A stretch of DNA of 64,000 nt from Streptomyces sp. STR69 (GCF_024519455.1 NZ_JALJRY010000004.1:248001-312000), one strand, 5' to 3'; shown: positions 34,321-43,467, numbered from the stretch's first letter. The notes: generated by a model not told the origin, from the sequence alone. Translations and numbers: made by a program.

Positions 34321-34395
34321 AGTTCGGGCCGCCGGACGGGTCACAAGCCCTGCCAGCACCACCACACGCACCACCGTCAGCGAAGGGGCCGGGGG

Positions 34396-35193
34396 ATGAA
34401 TGCCCGCACCGAGCCTGCAGAGCCGGGGACCAGCGCGATAGCGCGGCCCCCGCTCGTCCGTGAGCTCCTGCTCGTCGCAGGACTCTTCCTCGTCTACAAG
34501 TTCGGCCGCCAGCTGGCGACGGGCCACACCGTGGAGGCCCTGCACAACGCCCGCCACGTATGGGACCTGGAACGGACCCTGCATCTTCCCGGCGAGGGCT
34601 CGGTGCAGTCGGTGCTGCTGCACAGCGACACCCTCGTGCACCTCGCGAACACCTTCTACGCGACCGTCCACTTCCCGGCCACCGTGGCCTTCCTGGTCTG
34701 GCTGTACCTGCGGCGCCCGGCGCACTACGTCTGGGCCCGCCGGGTCCTGGCGACGGTCACCTCGGCCGCCCTGGTCCTGCCCTTCGTGTTCCCGCTCGCG
34801 CCCCCGCGCATGCTGGCCGCGACGGGCCTGGTCGACACCGCGAAGGTCTACGGCCCCTCGGTGTACGGTCCGCCGACCAGCGACCACCTCTCGAACCAGT
34901 TCGCGGCGATGCCCTCGCTGCACTTCGGCTGGGCGCTGATGGTGGCGGTCGGCCTGATCGTGGCCACCCGCTCACGCTGGCGCTGGCTGTGGCTGCTCCA
35001 TCCCCTGGTCACGCTGCTCGTGATCGTGGGCACGGCGAACCACTACTGGCTGGACGCGATCGTCGCCACCGCCATGCTCGGCATCGCCCTCGCGCTGACC
35101 CCCCCGCCGCACCGCACGGCGACCACGGCAGGTCGCGGTCAGCCGGAGCTCGCCCCCGAGAAGCAGCCGGTTCTCGTCGGAGCCGGCCGATGA
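34396..35193 (+). CDS. PAP2-type phosphatase/inositolphosphotransferase-like membrane protein
   Basis: This is a 265-residue membrane protein with about six helices. The active-site pattern is of the AUR1/inositolphosphorylceramide-like PAP2 subgroup: FPLAPPRML (motif with RM), AMPSLHFGWAL (PSLHxG) and TANHYWLDAI (HYxxD), carrying the catalytic His residues. Substrates in this subgroup are lipid phosphates or phosphoinositol transfer; the exact one is open. The ATG at 34396 has a GGGGG ribosome-binding site. It overlaps the next gene by ATGA and is divergent from tetR, so repression by that regulator is likely. Confidence 0.82.
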   Translation: MNARTEPAEPGTSAIARPPLVRELLLVAGLFLVYKFGRQLATGHTVEALHNARHVWDLERTLHLPGEGSVQSVLLHSDTLVHLANTFYATVHFPATVAFLVWLYLRRPAHYVWARRVLATVTSAALVLPFVFPLAPPRMLAATGLVDTAKVYGPSVYGPPTSDHLSNQFAAMPSLHFGWALMVAVGLIVATRSRWRWLWLLHPLVTLLVIVGTANHYWLDAIVATAMLGIALALTPPPHRTATTAGRGQPELAPEKQPVLVGAGR

Positions 35194-36155
35194 ACGCCAC
35201 GCTCGTCGCCGTCGGCCTCTCCCTGTTCTCGGCCGTCGCCTACGCCGCCGCCGCCGTGGCGCAGGAACGGCTGGCGTCCCGCAACTCCGACGCGGGCATG
35301 CTGCGGCTGCTCGCCACGGGTTCCTGGTGGTGGACGGTCGTCCTGAACGCGTCGGCCGCGCTGCTGCACGTGGTGGCCCTCAAGTACGGTCCGCTGACCG
35401 TCGTACAGCCGCTGGGCGCGCTCACCCTGGTCGCCGCCGTGCCCATGGGCGCGCGGGTGGCCGGGCGGCGGGTCAGCGCGGTCGAGTGGCGGGGCACCGC
35501 GCTCACCCTGCTCGGCCTGTCGGCCCTCCTGGTCACGGCGTCCGGACCGCAGCCCGACCAAGTCCTCACCGTTCCGCAGGCGTTGGCGGTCGCGGGCGCG
35601 ACGTCCGCGCTGATCGGCCTGCTGGCCCGGCGCGGCGCGAAGCCCGGTCTACGGCACGCCTCGGCGTCCGGTGTCGCCTCGGGTGTCGCCTCCGCGCTCA
35701 CGCAGACGGTGACGGTCGCGGCGACGGACCGCTCGGGCCCGCTGCTGAGCATGCAGGTGGTCGGAGTCGCCCTGCTGGTCGCGGTGTTCGCGGCGGGCGG
35801 GCTGCTGCTGTCGCAGACCGCCTACCGGGGCGGCCTCGGTGCCCCGCTCGCGGTGGTGACCCTGGCGAACCCGCTGGCCGCCGCCGGGATCGGCCTGGCC
35901 CTGCTCGGCGAACGCCTCCAGGGCGGTGCGGCCGGCATCCTCCTCGCGCTGGCGGGGGCCGCACTCGCGTCGTGGGGTGTGGTGCTGTTGACCCGGGTGA
36001 CCCCGGTCGTGCCGCTGCCGAACGAGTACGGCGACCACGATCATCCCGTGGCCGCCGTCCTGGCGCTGGAGCCCGAATCGGCCTCCCTGGAACCGGCGTT
36101 GATGCCCCGGCAGCCGAACCGACGGTCCGAGCCGGGGCACCTCACCGCGCTCTGA
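35190..36155 (+). CDS. EamA/DMT-superfamily membrane protein
   Basis: This 321-residue protein has about nine to ten hydrophobic helices in a duplicated arrangement (LFSAVAYAAAAVAQERLASR at the start; LAVVTLANPLAAAGIGLALL late). It is of the actinobacterial DMT/EamA type that includes candidate lipid or small-molecule exporters. Translation is coupled to the PAP2 gene by ATGA. A charged C-terminal tail of about 45 residues faces the cytosol. It ends six bases before the convergent scramblase-like gene. Confidence 0.78.
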   Translation: MNATLVAVGLSLFSAVAYAAAAVAQERLASRNSDAGMLRLLATGSWWWTVVLNASAALLHVVALKYGPLTVVQPLGALTLVAAVPMGARVAGRRVSAVEWRGTALTLLGLSALLVTASGPQPDQVLTVPQALAVAGATSALIGLLARRGAKPGLRHASASGVASGVASALTQTVTVAATDRSGPLLSMQVVGVALLVAVFAAGGLLLSQTAYRGGLGAPLAVVTLANPLAAAGIGLALLGERLQGGAAGILLALAGAALASWGVVLLTRVTPVVPLPNEYGDHDHPVAAVLALEPESASLEPALMPRQPNRRSEPGHLTAL

Positions 36156-36161
36156 TCGGGG

Positions 36162-36995
36162 TCAGCCGAGGCCCCGCGAGTCCTGCTTGAGGGCGGTGTC
36201 GACGGTCAGGGCCGTCGCCACCACCAGGCTCAGCAGCGGCTCGGGCAGCTGGTAGTGGATCTGCAGGACGTAGTTGTCCGCGGTGGTGAACATCGTCTTG
36301 GCGAGGCCTTCCCAGGTCTTGGTGATCCGGGCGACCTCGTTGTCCGCGTGGTCGACGATCGCGAAGTTCCAGGCCCGCCAGTTCTCCGCCTTGATGGCGC
36401 CGATCTGCTGACCGTTCACCATCAGCCCGAAGTTGATCTTCCCGATCATGTTCTGCTGGACGATCTCGCCCACCGGCGAGCCGTCGGGACGGGACACGAT
36501 CACCCTGGACTTCATGATCTTCGCGGGCCGGGTCAGCACCAACTGCGGCTGTCCGTGGGCGTCCCGGATCTCCAGCCGGTGCGTCATGAACTGGTCGAGG
36601 CTGGAGACGAAGCGCAGCGCCTTCTTCAGCGCGCTCTGGCCGATCTCGGTGACGGTGCCGATCAGATTGCCGTTCTGATCCATGACCTTGTACTCGTTGG
36701 TCAGCTCGATCAGCTTGGCCTTCTGGTTCACCACGAGGACCGGCTCGCTGAACAGACCACCGCCGCCGGGGCCACCCCCGGCGACCCCGGCCTGCTGCTG
36801 AACCTGCTGCTGGACCCGCGGGTCCGGCCCGGGCGCCTGCTGCGGTACGCCCTGCGGCGCCTGCTGGGCGCCCTGCGCCTGCTGGTCCGGGTTGGTGTGC
36901 TCGGTCCACTTCGCGCCGTCCCAGTAACGGAGGGTCTGGGGCGCTCCGTGCGGATCCGGGTACCAGCCTGCAGGTGTGTTCGAATGCGTGGTCAC
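36162..36995 (-). CDS. DUF2510 plus phospholipid scramblase-related protein
   Basis: This is a 277-residue protein. Residues 8-35 are a DUF2510 module (PAGWYPDPHG, RYWDGAKWTEH). Residues 36-80 are a Gln/Pro/Gly-rich linker. From about 85 a scramblase/LURP-one (tubby-like) beta-barrel follows (FSEPVLVVNQKAKLIELTNEY, NYVLQIHYQLPEPL). Such bacterial proteins are membrane-associated, with a hydrophobic C-terminal helix (LLSLVVATALTVDTAL). The start is a GTG at 36995 with a weak ribosome-binding site. It points toward the EamA gene, so the region may be a lipid-related neighbourhood. Confidence 0.82.
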   Translation of the reverse strand: MTTHSNTPAGWYPDPHGAPQTLRYWDGAKWTEHTNPDQQAQGAQQAPQGVPQQAPGPDPRVQQQVQQQAGVAGGGPGGGGLFSEPVLVVNQKAKLIELTNEYKVMDQNGNLIGTVTEIGQSALKKALRFVSSLDQFMTHRLEIRDAHGQPQLVLTRPAKIMKSRVIVSRPDGSPVGEIVQQNMIGKINFGLMVNGQQIGAIKAENWRAWNFAIVDHADNEVARITKTWEGLAKTMFTTADNYVLQIHYQLPEPLLSLVVATALTVDTALKQDSRGLG

Positions 36996-37047
36996 CGGGG
37001 CACACTACCGCGAGTGCCCCGGAATACAACCGGCGCTACGACAGCGG

Positions 37048-39102
37048 TCACACCTGCCCGAACGCCGGGTCGCTGACCCCCGGGCGGCCGTTCTCGACAT
37101 GTCCGGCGAATCGCCGCAGGAAGCCCGCGTCGCCGTCGGAGGTGACCGTCAGGTCGTACCACCGCTTGCTGGCGCCGAGGTCGAAGGTGTGCCGGACGGT
37201 GGCACCCGCCCGCACCTTGACGGTCAGGGTCTTGCCGCCGTAGCCGTTGGCGACCTTCAACTGCACTGTGCCGGAGCCCTTGTTGGTGAAGGTCAGCTCG
37301 ACGTCGTCGCCGCAGTCGCGGGCGGTGACCTCGGGTCCGGCGCTCTTGCCGGGGCCCTTGAAGACGCGCAGGAAGCCGTTCGGGCCGTGCACGGTCAGGT
37401 CGTGGGAGCCGTTGGAGTAGGCCGAGTTCCAGGTGTCCGAGACGGTCTTGCCGGCCTCGGTGGTGTAACTCCAGGGCCCGTCCGTGCGGTTGCCGGAGGT
37501 GACCAGGAAGTTGGCGCCGGCCTTGGCACCGGAGGCGAAGGCGAGCGTGAACTTCCCGGCCGCCGTGTCCGCCGAACCGTCCACCGCCGACGCGTACTTG
37601 AGCGGGCGGGCCGGGCGCAGTCCGCGCTCCTGCTTCGGCAGCACGGGGTTGGCGGGCGGGGTCGGCACATAGTCGGGGTGGCGGTTCTTGTCCGGCGGCT
37701 GGTAGCCGTCGGTGTCCGGCAGCGAGACCTTCTTGACGTCCTTGTGGGAGAAGTCGAAGGCGGTGGTCAGGTCGCCGCAGATCGCGCGCCGCCACGGCGA
37801 GATGTTGGGCTCGTGGACACCGAAGCGGCGCTCCATGAAGCGGATGACCGAGGTGTGGTCGAAGGTCTCCGAGCAGACGTAACCGCCCTTGCTCCAGGGC
37901 GAGACGACGATCATCGGCACCCGCTGGCCGAGGCCGTAGGGACCGGCGGGGGGGCTGGCGTTGCCCGCGAAGAGGTCGGGACCGACGTCCACGGTCGACT
38001 TGCCCTGCGCGGCGGAGCCCGGCGCGAACGGCGGGACCAGGTGGTCGAAGAAGCCGTCGTTCTCGTCGTAGGTGATGAACAGAGCCGTCTTCGCCCACAC
38101 CTTCGGGTCGGAGGTCAGCGCGTCCAGAACCTGGGAGACGTACCAGGCGCCGTAGTTCGCGGGCCAGTTGGGGTGCTCGGTGAAGGCCTCGGGGGCGACG
38201 ACCCAGGAGATCTTCGGCAGCTTGCCGCCCTTGACGTCGGCCTTCAACCGGTCGAAGAAGCCCTCGCCCTTGGTGGCGTCGGTGCCGGTGCGGGCCTTGT
38301 CGTAGAGCGGGTCGCCGGGCTGGGCGTTCTGGAACTGCTTGAAGTAGAGCAGCGAGTTGTCGCCGTAGTTGCCGCGGTAGGCGTCCTGGATCCAGCCCCA
38401 GCCGCCGGCCGCGTCGAGGCCGTCGCCGACGTCCTGGTAGATCTTCCAGGAGACCCCGGCCTTTTCGAGCCGCTCGGGGTACGTCGTCCAGCTGTAGCCG
38501 GCCTCGTCGTTGCCGAGGACGGGGCCGCCGCCCTGGCCGTCGTTGCCCGTGTAACCCGTCCACATGTAGTAGCGGTTGGGGTCGGTCGAGCCGATGAACG
38601 AGCAGTGGTAGGCGTCGCAGATGGTGAAGGAGTCGGCGAGCGCGTAGTGGAACGGGATGTCCTCGCGGGTCAGGTACGCCATCGTCGTGGAGCCCTTGGA
38701 CGGCACCCACTTGTCGTACTTGCCGCCGTCGAAAGCGGCGTGCCCGTCGTTCCAGCCGTGCGGGAGGTCCTGGATGAACTGCAGGCCCAGGTCGTCCGCC
38801 TCGGGGCGGAACGGCAGGATGTCCTTCGTGCCGTCCGACTGGTACCAGACCGGTTTTCCGTCCTGCCGGGTCACGACCGGACGCGGGTCGCCGAAGCCCC
38901 GGACACCTCTGAGCGAACCGAAGTAGTGGTCGAACGACCGGTTCTCCTGCATCAGGACGACGATGTGCTCGACGTCCTCGATGCTCCCGGAACGGTGGTT
39001 CGCGGGGAGCGCGGCGGCACGCTCGATGCTGTTCGACAGCGCGGTGAACGCCGTGGTGGCACCCGCGAGTTGGAGAAAGCGACGCCGATTGACTTCGGAC
39101 AT
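37048..39102 (-). CDS. plcC: Phosphocholine-specific phospholipase C, Tat-exported
   Basis: This is a 684-residue secreted enzyme of the AcpA/PlcH alkaline-phosphatase-like superfamily that cleaves phosphatidylcholine or sphingomyelin head groups. The Tat signal is NRRRFLQLAGATT. Catalytic-domain hallmarks are HIVVLMQENRSFDHYFG near residue 45, ITYDENDGFFDH, and SPWSKGGYV with the ETFDHTSV segment. Two C-terminal bacterial PLC_C-like beta domains follow from about 510. The ATG at 39102 has GAGAGG upstream, rather distant. The 150 bases upstream hold no recognisable PHO box. Confidence 0.88.
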   Translation of the reverse strand: MSEVNRRRFLQLAGATTAFTALSNSIERAAALPANHRSGSIEDVEHIVVLMQENRSFDHYFGSLRGVRGFGDPRPVVTRQDGKPVWYQSDGTKDILPFRPEADDLGLQFIQDLPHGWNDGHAAFDGGKYDKWVPSKGSTTMAYLTREDIPFHYALADSFTICDAYHCSFIGSTDPNRYYMWTGYTGNDGQGGGPVLGNDEAGYSWTTYPERLEKAGVSWKIYQDVGDGLDAAGGWGWIQDAYRGNYGDNSLLYFKQFQNAQPGDPLYDKARTGTDATKGEGFFDRLKADVKGGKLPKISWVVAPEAFTEHPNWPANYGAWYVSQVLDALTSDPKVWAKTALFITYDENDGFFDHLVPPFAPGSAAQGKSTVDVGPDLFAGNASPPAGPYGLGQRVPMIVVSPWSKGGYVCSETFDHTSVIRFMERRFGVHEPNISPWRRAICGDLTTAFDFSHKDVKKVSLPDTDGYQPPDKNRHPDYVPTPPANPVLPKQERGLRPARPLKYASAVDGSADTAAGKFTLAFASGAKAGANFLVTSGNRTDGPWSYTTEAGKTVSDTWNSAYSNGSHDLTVHGPNGFLRVFKGPGKSAGPEVTARDCGDDVELTFTNKGSGTVQLKVANGYGGKTLTVKVRAGATVRHTFDLGASKRWYDLTVTSDGDAGFLRRFAGHVENGRPGVSDPAFGQV

Positions 39103-39261
39103 GGGTGAGGCACCTCTCATCCTGACGCGCGGCCGGCCGGAACATGGCGAAATGCGCGCGGTGCGAGTGTTCCAAGAGCAACAAACGTCAGGGAAGGGTC
39201 TGGTGGCGCCCATGTGAAAGTCGTCCGTACGTGCGGGGGCGGGTCGGCGTTCCCCACAGCC

Positions 39262-39557
39262 TCACGCCGTCGCCAACGCCTCCGTCGGGGTGAGCCGGGA
39301 GGCCCTGATGGAGGGGTGGACACCGGCGGCCATGCCGATCAGGACAGCACCGCCGAAGCCGCCGGCCACCGCCGGCAGCGGGATCACCGGCGGCCAGCCC
39401 TGGTAGGCGGCGTAGCCGACCGTCGCCAGGACGCCGAGGACCGTGCCGGCCAGACCGCCCAGGCAGGACAGGGCCACCGACTCGGTGAGGAACTGGCCGC
39501 GGATCTGACCCCTGTTGGCCCCAGCGCGCGGCGCAGACCGATCTCCTTGCGGCGAAG
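39262..39557 (-). pseudogene. Remnant of a MacB/FtsX-type ABC permease, C-terminal part, frameshifted
   Basis: On the minus strand the fragment begins inside the conserved [12 protein letters not shown] motif, shifts frame one base later, and continues as the normal MacB C-terminus: ALSCLGGLAGTVLGVLATVG, then VPAVAGG-like helices and PSIRASRLTPTEALATA at the stop. One base missing around 39518 explains the frame change. The N-terminal 80% of the gene is absent; the break coincides with the start of the histidine-kinase remnant on the other strand. Confidence 0.75.
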
Positions 39558-39695
39558 TCCCGCAGCCCGCGCACCGGCGGCAGCGGTCTCGGCCTGGCCA
39601 TCGTCCGCCGCCTCACGGAGGCGCACGGCGGGACGGTGACGGTGGCCGGCACGGTCGGCGCCGGCACGGTCTTCACCGTCCGCCTGCCGGTGTGA
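39552..39695 (+). pseudogene. Remnant of a sensor histidine kinase, last 47 codons
   Basis: On the plus strand this reads [20 protein letters not shown] and then [13 protein letters not shown] up to FTVRLPV-stop, the G2 box and C-terminus of a HisKA/HATPase kinase. No start, H box or N box precedes it: the frame is joined directly to the inverted permease remnant at about 39552. It is a deletion scar between two formerly larger genes. Confidence 0.75.
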
Positions 39696-39728
39696 CCCCT
39701 CGACGCGGAACCTTCCCTCTACGACTCC

Positions 39729-40793
39729 TCAGCGCGCGGCGGCGGGCGGGGGCAGGCGCATTCCGGCGAGGTCCGGCGGGACGGGGGTGTCGGGGCGGAA
39801 GAAGGGGGCCGCCGGGCCGTCCTGGGCGGTGGCGGGGGCGTCGGTGAGCCGGAACCGGTCGCGCAGTCGGCCGTAGAAGTCGGTGGGGCGCAGGCGGATG
39901 AGGCGGACCCGCTGCGGGGCGCGGAAGACGCCGATCCAGTCGCCGGGGTCCAGGACGCCGCGCAGTTGGCCGTCGACGCTGACGGCGGCCTGGCCCGAGT
40001 GGGGCAGTACCCGTAGGCCGACCGGTTCGTCGGGGGCCGCGACGACGCTGCGGTCGAAGGTCATGTGCGGGGCGATGGGCGTGAAGACGAGGGCGTCCAT
40101 GTGGGGTGAGAGGACGGGTCCGCCGGCGGCGAAGCTGTAGGCCGTGGATCCGGTGGGGGTGGCGACGGCCAGGGCGTCGGCCGAGTAGCTGGCCAGCAGC
40201 CCGCCGGCCAGGTAGACGCCGACGCTGACCTGCCGGTCGCGGGCGAGCTTCTCCAGGACGACGTCGTTGAGGGCGATGACGTCCAGCGCGCAGCCCCAGC
40301 CGCCGCCCTCCGTGGTCTCGGGCCTGACCTGCGGCGGCGGCAGCATGGGACCGCGTCCGTAGCGCAGCAGGGACTCCATCTCCGCCGGGATGTCCAGGGG
40401 CCGGGAGGCGCGCATGGTCAGCGTCATGCGTTCCTCCACGATGGCCTGCCCCTCGTGCACGGCGTCGAGGGCGTCGCCGATGTCGCAGGCCGGGACCTCG
40501 GTGAGGAAGCCGACCTTGCCGAGGTCGACGCCGAGGACGTCGGCTCCGCTCTTGACGGCGATGCGGGCCCCGCGCAGGAAGGTGCCGTCGCCGCCGAGGG
40601 TGACCACGAGGTCGGGGTTGCCCGCGGCCTCGGCCTCCTCGCGTCCGGTGCGGCGGTGCTGGTCCTTGGCCCACACGTCGATCTCCGTGCAGCGGACGCC
40701 GTGTGCCTCGCTCCAGCTGTGCACGGCGCGTGCCGCGTCCCGGGCGGTCGCCCGCCCCTGGTGGACGACGAGGCCGATACGACGTACGGGCAT
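39729..40793 (-). CDS. nadK: NAD kinase
   Basis: This is a 354-residue ATP-NAD kinase that makes NADP. Seen are VTLGGDGTFLRGAR (the GGDGT nucleotide motif), LGVDLGKVGFLTEV, a NE/D region ALNDVVLEKL, TPTGSTAYSFAAGGPVLSP, and a C-terminal beta domain. The protein is about 50 residues longer than the usual 300, by a Pro-rich tail (PFFRPDTPVPPDLAG). The ATG at 40793 is preceded by GGAGG. Actinomycetes often have a second NadK besides the recN-linked one; this genomic context suggests the extra copy. Confidence 0.87.
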   Translation of the reverse strand: MPVRRIGLVVHQGRATARDAARAVHSWSEAHGVRCTEIDVWAKDQHRRTGREEAEAAGNPDLVVTLGGDGTFLRGARIAVKSGADVLGVDLGKVGFLTEVPACDIGDALDAVHEGQAIVEERMTLTMRASRPLDIPAEMESLLRYGRGPMLPPPQVRPETTEGGGWGCALDVIALNDVVLEKLARDRQVSVGVYLAGGLLASYSADALAVATPTGSTAYSFAAGGPVLSPHMDALVFTPIAPHMTFDRSVVAAPDEPVGLRVLPHSGQAAVSVDGQLRGVLDPGDWIGVFRAPQRVRLIRLRPTDFYGRLRDRFRLTDAPATAQDGPAAPFFRPDTPVPPDLAGMRLPPPAAAR

Positions 40794-40814
40794 GGAGTCC
40801 TCCATGGAGTGTGG

Positions 40815-41026
40815 TCAGGCATCAGGGCTGCGGAGCTCGTCGGCGAGGGCGGCACGTTCGTCCGGCGGGACCTGACTGAGCACGATCTTCCCGCGGGTGT
40901 GGCGTCGCTGCACCTGCCGGTAGGCCTCGTCGGGCCGTCGAGGGTGCGGGTGTCGGCGACGCGCTCCGCGACGAGCAGGGCCCGCACCTTCTCGCCGTCC
41001 AGACCTGAAACTCCCGGCGCGGTCAC
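40815..41026 (-). pseudogene. Remnant resembling a zinc-type alcohol dehydrogenase C-terminus
   Basis: The GTG at 41026 overlaps the stop of the MmyB-like gene (GTGA) and opens a frame with GLDGEKVRALLVAERVADTR. After TLDG the sense passes to another frame, DEAYRQVQRRHTRGKIVLSQ, ending SPDA-stop at 40815. The second part resembles the C-terminal helix and strand of quinone-oxidoreductase/ADH proteins (DAYR..xxHxRGKIVL). A single missing base around 40934 would rejoin the frames. Family assignment is tentative. Confidence 0.45.
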
Positions 41027-41871
41027 AAGTGTGCGGTCGCCCGGGCCTTCTTCGGCTCGGTGGCCAGGGCCCGCAGCGTCTCGAAGGCCGCCGCGGTGGG
41101 GCTCGCGGGTTCGGCCTGGTAGACGACGAGTTGCTGGTGCGGGGCGCCGTTGACCGTGAAGGCGGCGAACGCGATGTGCAGGTCGCCGACGTCCGGGTGC
41201 TTGAGGTGCTTGCCCTCCTGGGACTTGGACTTGACGTCGTGCAGCCGCCATAGGGCGGTGAACTCCTCGCTGGCGTCGGACAGTTCGGCGACCACCTCGG
41301 CGATCCGGGCCGATTGGGGATCATGTCCGTAGGCGGCCCTGAGTTCGGCGACACAGGAGTGCGCGGCCCGCTCCCACTCCTGGTAGAACTCGCGTCCTGC
41401 CGGGTCGACGAACACATTGCGGGCGAGGTTGTCGAAGGCGTCGAACCCGCTGTGCAGCGCCGTGGCGAGGGAGTTACCCGCGAGGATGTCCAGGGCCGGG
41501 CCGAGGACGAAGGCCGGGGTGTGCTCCCAGCCGTCCATCAACTGCAGCAGCTGCGCGCCGACTTCGGCCTCGCTCCGGCCGTGCGGGCGCTGCGAGGGCG
41601 CGAGGCAGAGGCGGTTGAGATGGTCGGTGGACTCCGCGTCCAGCTTCAGCGCCTGCGCCACGGACTCCAGCACCTGCGCGGACGGGCTGTTCTCCCGCCC
41701 CTGCTCCAGCCTGATGTAGTAGTCGGAGCTGACTCCGGCGAGCAGCGCGACTTCCTCCCTGCGCAGACCCGGCACCCGGCGGCGGCCGTACTCCGGCAGA
41801 CCGACGTCCTGGGGTTTGAGGGCCTCGCGGCGGGCCCGGAGGAAATCACCCAAAGGGGTCCCATTGCTCAT
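41023..41871 (-). CDS. MmyB-like XRE-family regulator 1
   Basis: This is a 282-residue regulator. The N-terminal XRE helix-turn-helix (VPGLRREEVALLAGVSSDYYIRLEQGR, residues 33-60) is joined to the MmyB-like ligand domain (PAFVLGPALDILAGN, HDVKSKSQEGKHLKHPDVGDL). In MmyB-like regulators this PAS-like domain can hold a fatty acid, and such regulators often control a neighbouring dehydrogenase gene. Here the coupled downstream frame is a damaged dehydrogenase remnant. The ATG is at 41871. The 194 bases to the divergent paralogue should hold both promoters. Confidence 0.87.
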   Translation of the reverse strand: MSNGTPLGDFLRARREALKPQDVGLPEYGRRRVPGLRREEVALLAGVSSDYYIRLEQGRENSPSAQVLESVAQALKLDAESTDHLNRLCLAPSQRPHGRSEAEVGAQLLQLMDGWEHTPAFVLGPALDILAGNSLATALHSGFDAFDNLARNVFVDPAGREFYQEWERAAHSCVAELRAAYGHDPQSARIAEVVAELSDASEEFTALWRLHDVKSKSQEGKHLKHPDVGDLHIAFAAFTVNGAPHQQLVVYQAEPASPTAAAFETLRALATEPKKARATAHL

Positions 41872-42065
41872 GCGGCAAGACTAAATGCTTTTCGATCGAT
41901 GAGAAGGATCGGTCGTCCACCATTGCACCAGGTTCCACACGCTGCACACACAGTGATTCGCCGTGGGCCGGCCCTCCCGCGTCACCCGGGGAGCCGCGGT
42001 CCTGGGTGCGACGCACCCACTGTCGACCGAACTTCTCCCGGTGTTTTCCGCCTAGCCTCGACGGT

Positions 42066-42944
42066 ATGGACAACGACACGCGCCCCGACCCGGTGGAAGG
42101 ACTGGGTCGTTTCCTCCGCTCCCGCAGGGAACGCGTCAGCCCCGCCGACGCGGGACTGGCCGGCTCCGGCCGCCGCAGGGTGCCCGGGCTGCGACGCGAC
42201 GAGGTCGCGGCGCTCGCGGGGGTCAGCCCGGGCTACTACAGCCGGCTGGAGCAGGGCCGTGAACTCAGCCCATCGGTAAGCGTGTTGGAGGCGATGGCCC
42301 GTGCGCTGCGGCTCGGGGACGAGGACCGGCGGGAGCTGTTCCGCCTCGCACGGCCCACGGCCCGTCGTACGAGGCAGCCCGTGCGGGTCGAGCGGGTCCG
42401 CCCGCATCTGCGGCAGCTGATCGAGAGCTGGACCGGGACACCGGCCTTCATCGTCGGCCACGCCCAGGACCTGCTGGCCACCAACGCCCTGACCGACGCC
42501 CTCTACGGCGACTTCGCCCAGCAGGACAACGTGCTGCGGATGCTGTTCCTTGACCCGGCGGCCAAGATGTTCTACCGGAACGCGGAGCGGGCCAAGGACC
42601 GTGCGGTCGCCGACCTCCAGCAGACCGCCGCGAGCACCCCCGAGGATCCCCGCATCCTGGAACTCGTCGGTGAACTGTCCGTGCGCAGCGGCGAGTTCCG
42701 CTCACTGTGGGCCCGTGAGTACACCCGGGTCCCGCCCTACGAGGTGAAGCGGATGCGGCATTCCGTGGTGGGGGAACTGGAGTTGCGGCACGAGGCCCTC
42801 AACATCCGCAGCGCGCCGGGCCAGCAGCTCATCGTTCTCCAGGCGGAGCCTGACTCCCCCTCGGCGGACGCCCTGGCTCTGCTGGGCTCGCTCAGCCTGC
42901 CAGAGGTGCCGCACCAGCAGAATCCGGCACAGGACGCCCAATAA
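42066..42944 (+). CDS. MmyB-like XRE-family regulator 2
   Basis: This is a 292-residue paralogue of the divergent gene, with the same architecture: RRVPGLRRDEVAALAGVSPG at the helix-turn-helix, SYY-type recognition (YYSRLEQGRELSPS), and the ligand domain with PAFIVGHAQDLLATN and PYEVKRMRHSVVGEL. The two proteins are clearly homologous but far from identical, so this is an old duplication or a paired import. The ATG is at 42066. It ends 27 bases before the convergent MarR gene. Confidence 0.87.
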   Translation: MDNDTRPDPVEGLGRFLRSRRERVSPADAGLAGSGRRRVPGLRRDEVAALAGVSPGYYSRLEQGRELSPSVSVLEAMARALRLGDEDRRELFRLARPTARRTRQPVRVERVRPHLRQLIESWTGTPAFIVGHAQDLLATNALTDALYGDFAQQDNVLRMLFLDPAAKMFYRNAERAKDRAVADLQQTAASTPEDPRILELVGELSVRSGEFRSLWAREYTRVPPYEVKRMRHSVVGELELRHEALNIRSAPGQQLIVLQAEPDSPSADALALLGSLSLPEVPHQQNPAQDAQ

Positions 42945-42971
42945 AAGCACGGCCCTTTGCCGCATTGGCTT

Positions 42972-43436
42972 TTACTGGGAATTCTGCTCGACAGCCTCCA
43001 GTATTCGGTGCAGCATCTCGCCGAAAAGGCGCACCTCGTCAGGAGTCAGCGGATCGAACACGAGCCGCCGTACATTTTCCGCGTGCGCGGGTGCGGCGGC
43101 CTCGATAGCTTCTCGGCCCTTTTCCGTCAGCCGCACCATGGAGCCGCGGGCGTCGTCGGCGCAGGCCTCGCGGGTGACCAGCCCGCGCTTCTCCATGCGG
43201 CTGATCTGGTGGGACAGCCGACTGCGCTCCCAGTCGACCTCGGCGCCGAGGTCCCGTGCCCGCAGCACCCCGTCGGCGGACTCCGACAGGGGCGCGAGGA
43301 GCGCGTAGTCGGCCGCCGAGAGGCCCGAATCGCGCTGCAGCTGCTGGTCCTGGGCCCGTTGCAGGGTGCGGCGCAGCGTCCGGTACTTCGCCCAGACCTC
43401 GGCCTGGTCGGGGGTGAGCCATCGGGGTTCGGACAT
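42972..43436 (-). CDS. MarR-family regulator
   Basis: This is a 154-residue winged-helix regulator (GLSAADYALLAPLSES, ARDLGAEVDWERSRLSHQISR, wing CADDARGSMVRLT). It is divergent from two SDR genes and an NAD(P)-binding gene. A palindrome TTGACATGTCA lies 21 bases upstream of the ATG at 43436, and two similar sites occur at 45.3 kb, so a small local regulon is likely. The single Cys in the wing could make it redox-responsive, but nothing else supports that. Confidence 0.87.
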   Translation of the reverse strand: MSEPRWLTPDQAEVWAKYRTLRRTLQRAQDQQLQRDSGLSAADYALLAPLSESADGVLRARDLGAEVDWERSRLSHQISRMEKRGLVTREACADDARGSMVRLTEKGREAIEAAAPAHAENVRRLVFDPLTPDEVRLFGEMLHRILEAVEQNSQ

Positions 43437-43456
43437 GCCGTCACCGTACCAGCTTG

Positions 43457-43467
43457 TTGACATGTCA
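43457..43467. promoter_or_regulatory. MarR operator, site 1
   Basis: TTGACATGTCA, an almost perfect inverted repeat, sits between the marR-like gene and the first SDR gene. Confidence 0.6.

Noticed and set aside
39103..39253. A PHO box upstream of the phospholipase C gene
   Set aside because: No pair of GTTCACC-like 11-mers could be found; only isolated partial matches are present.
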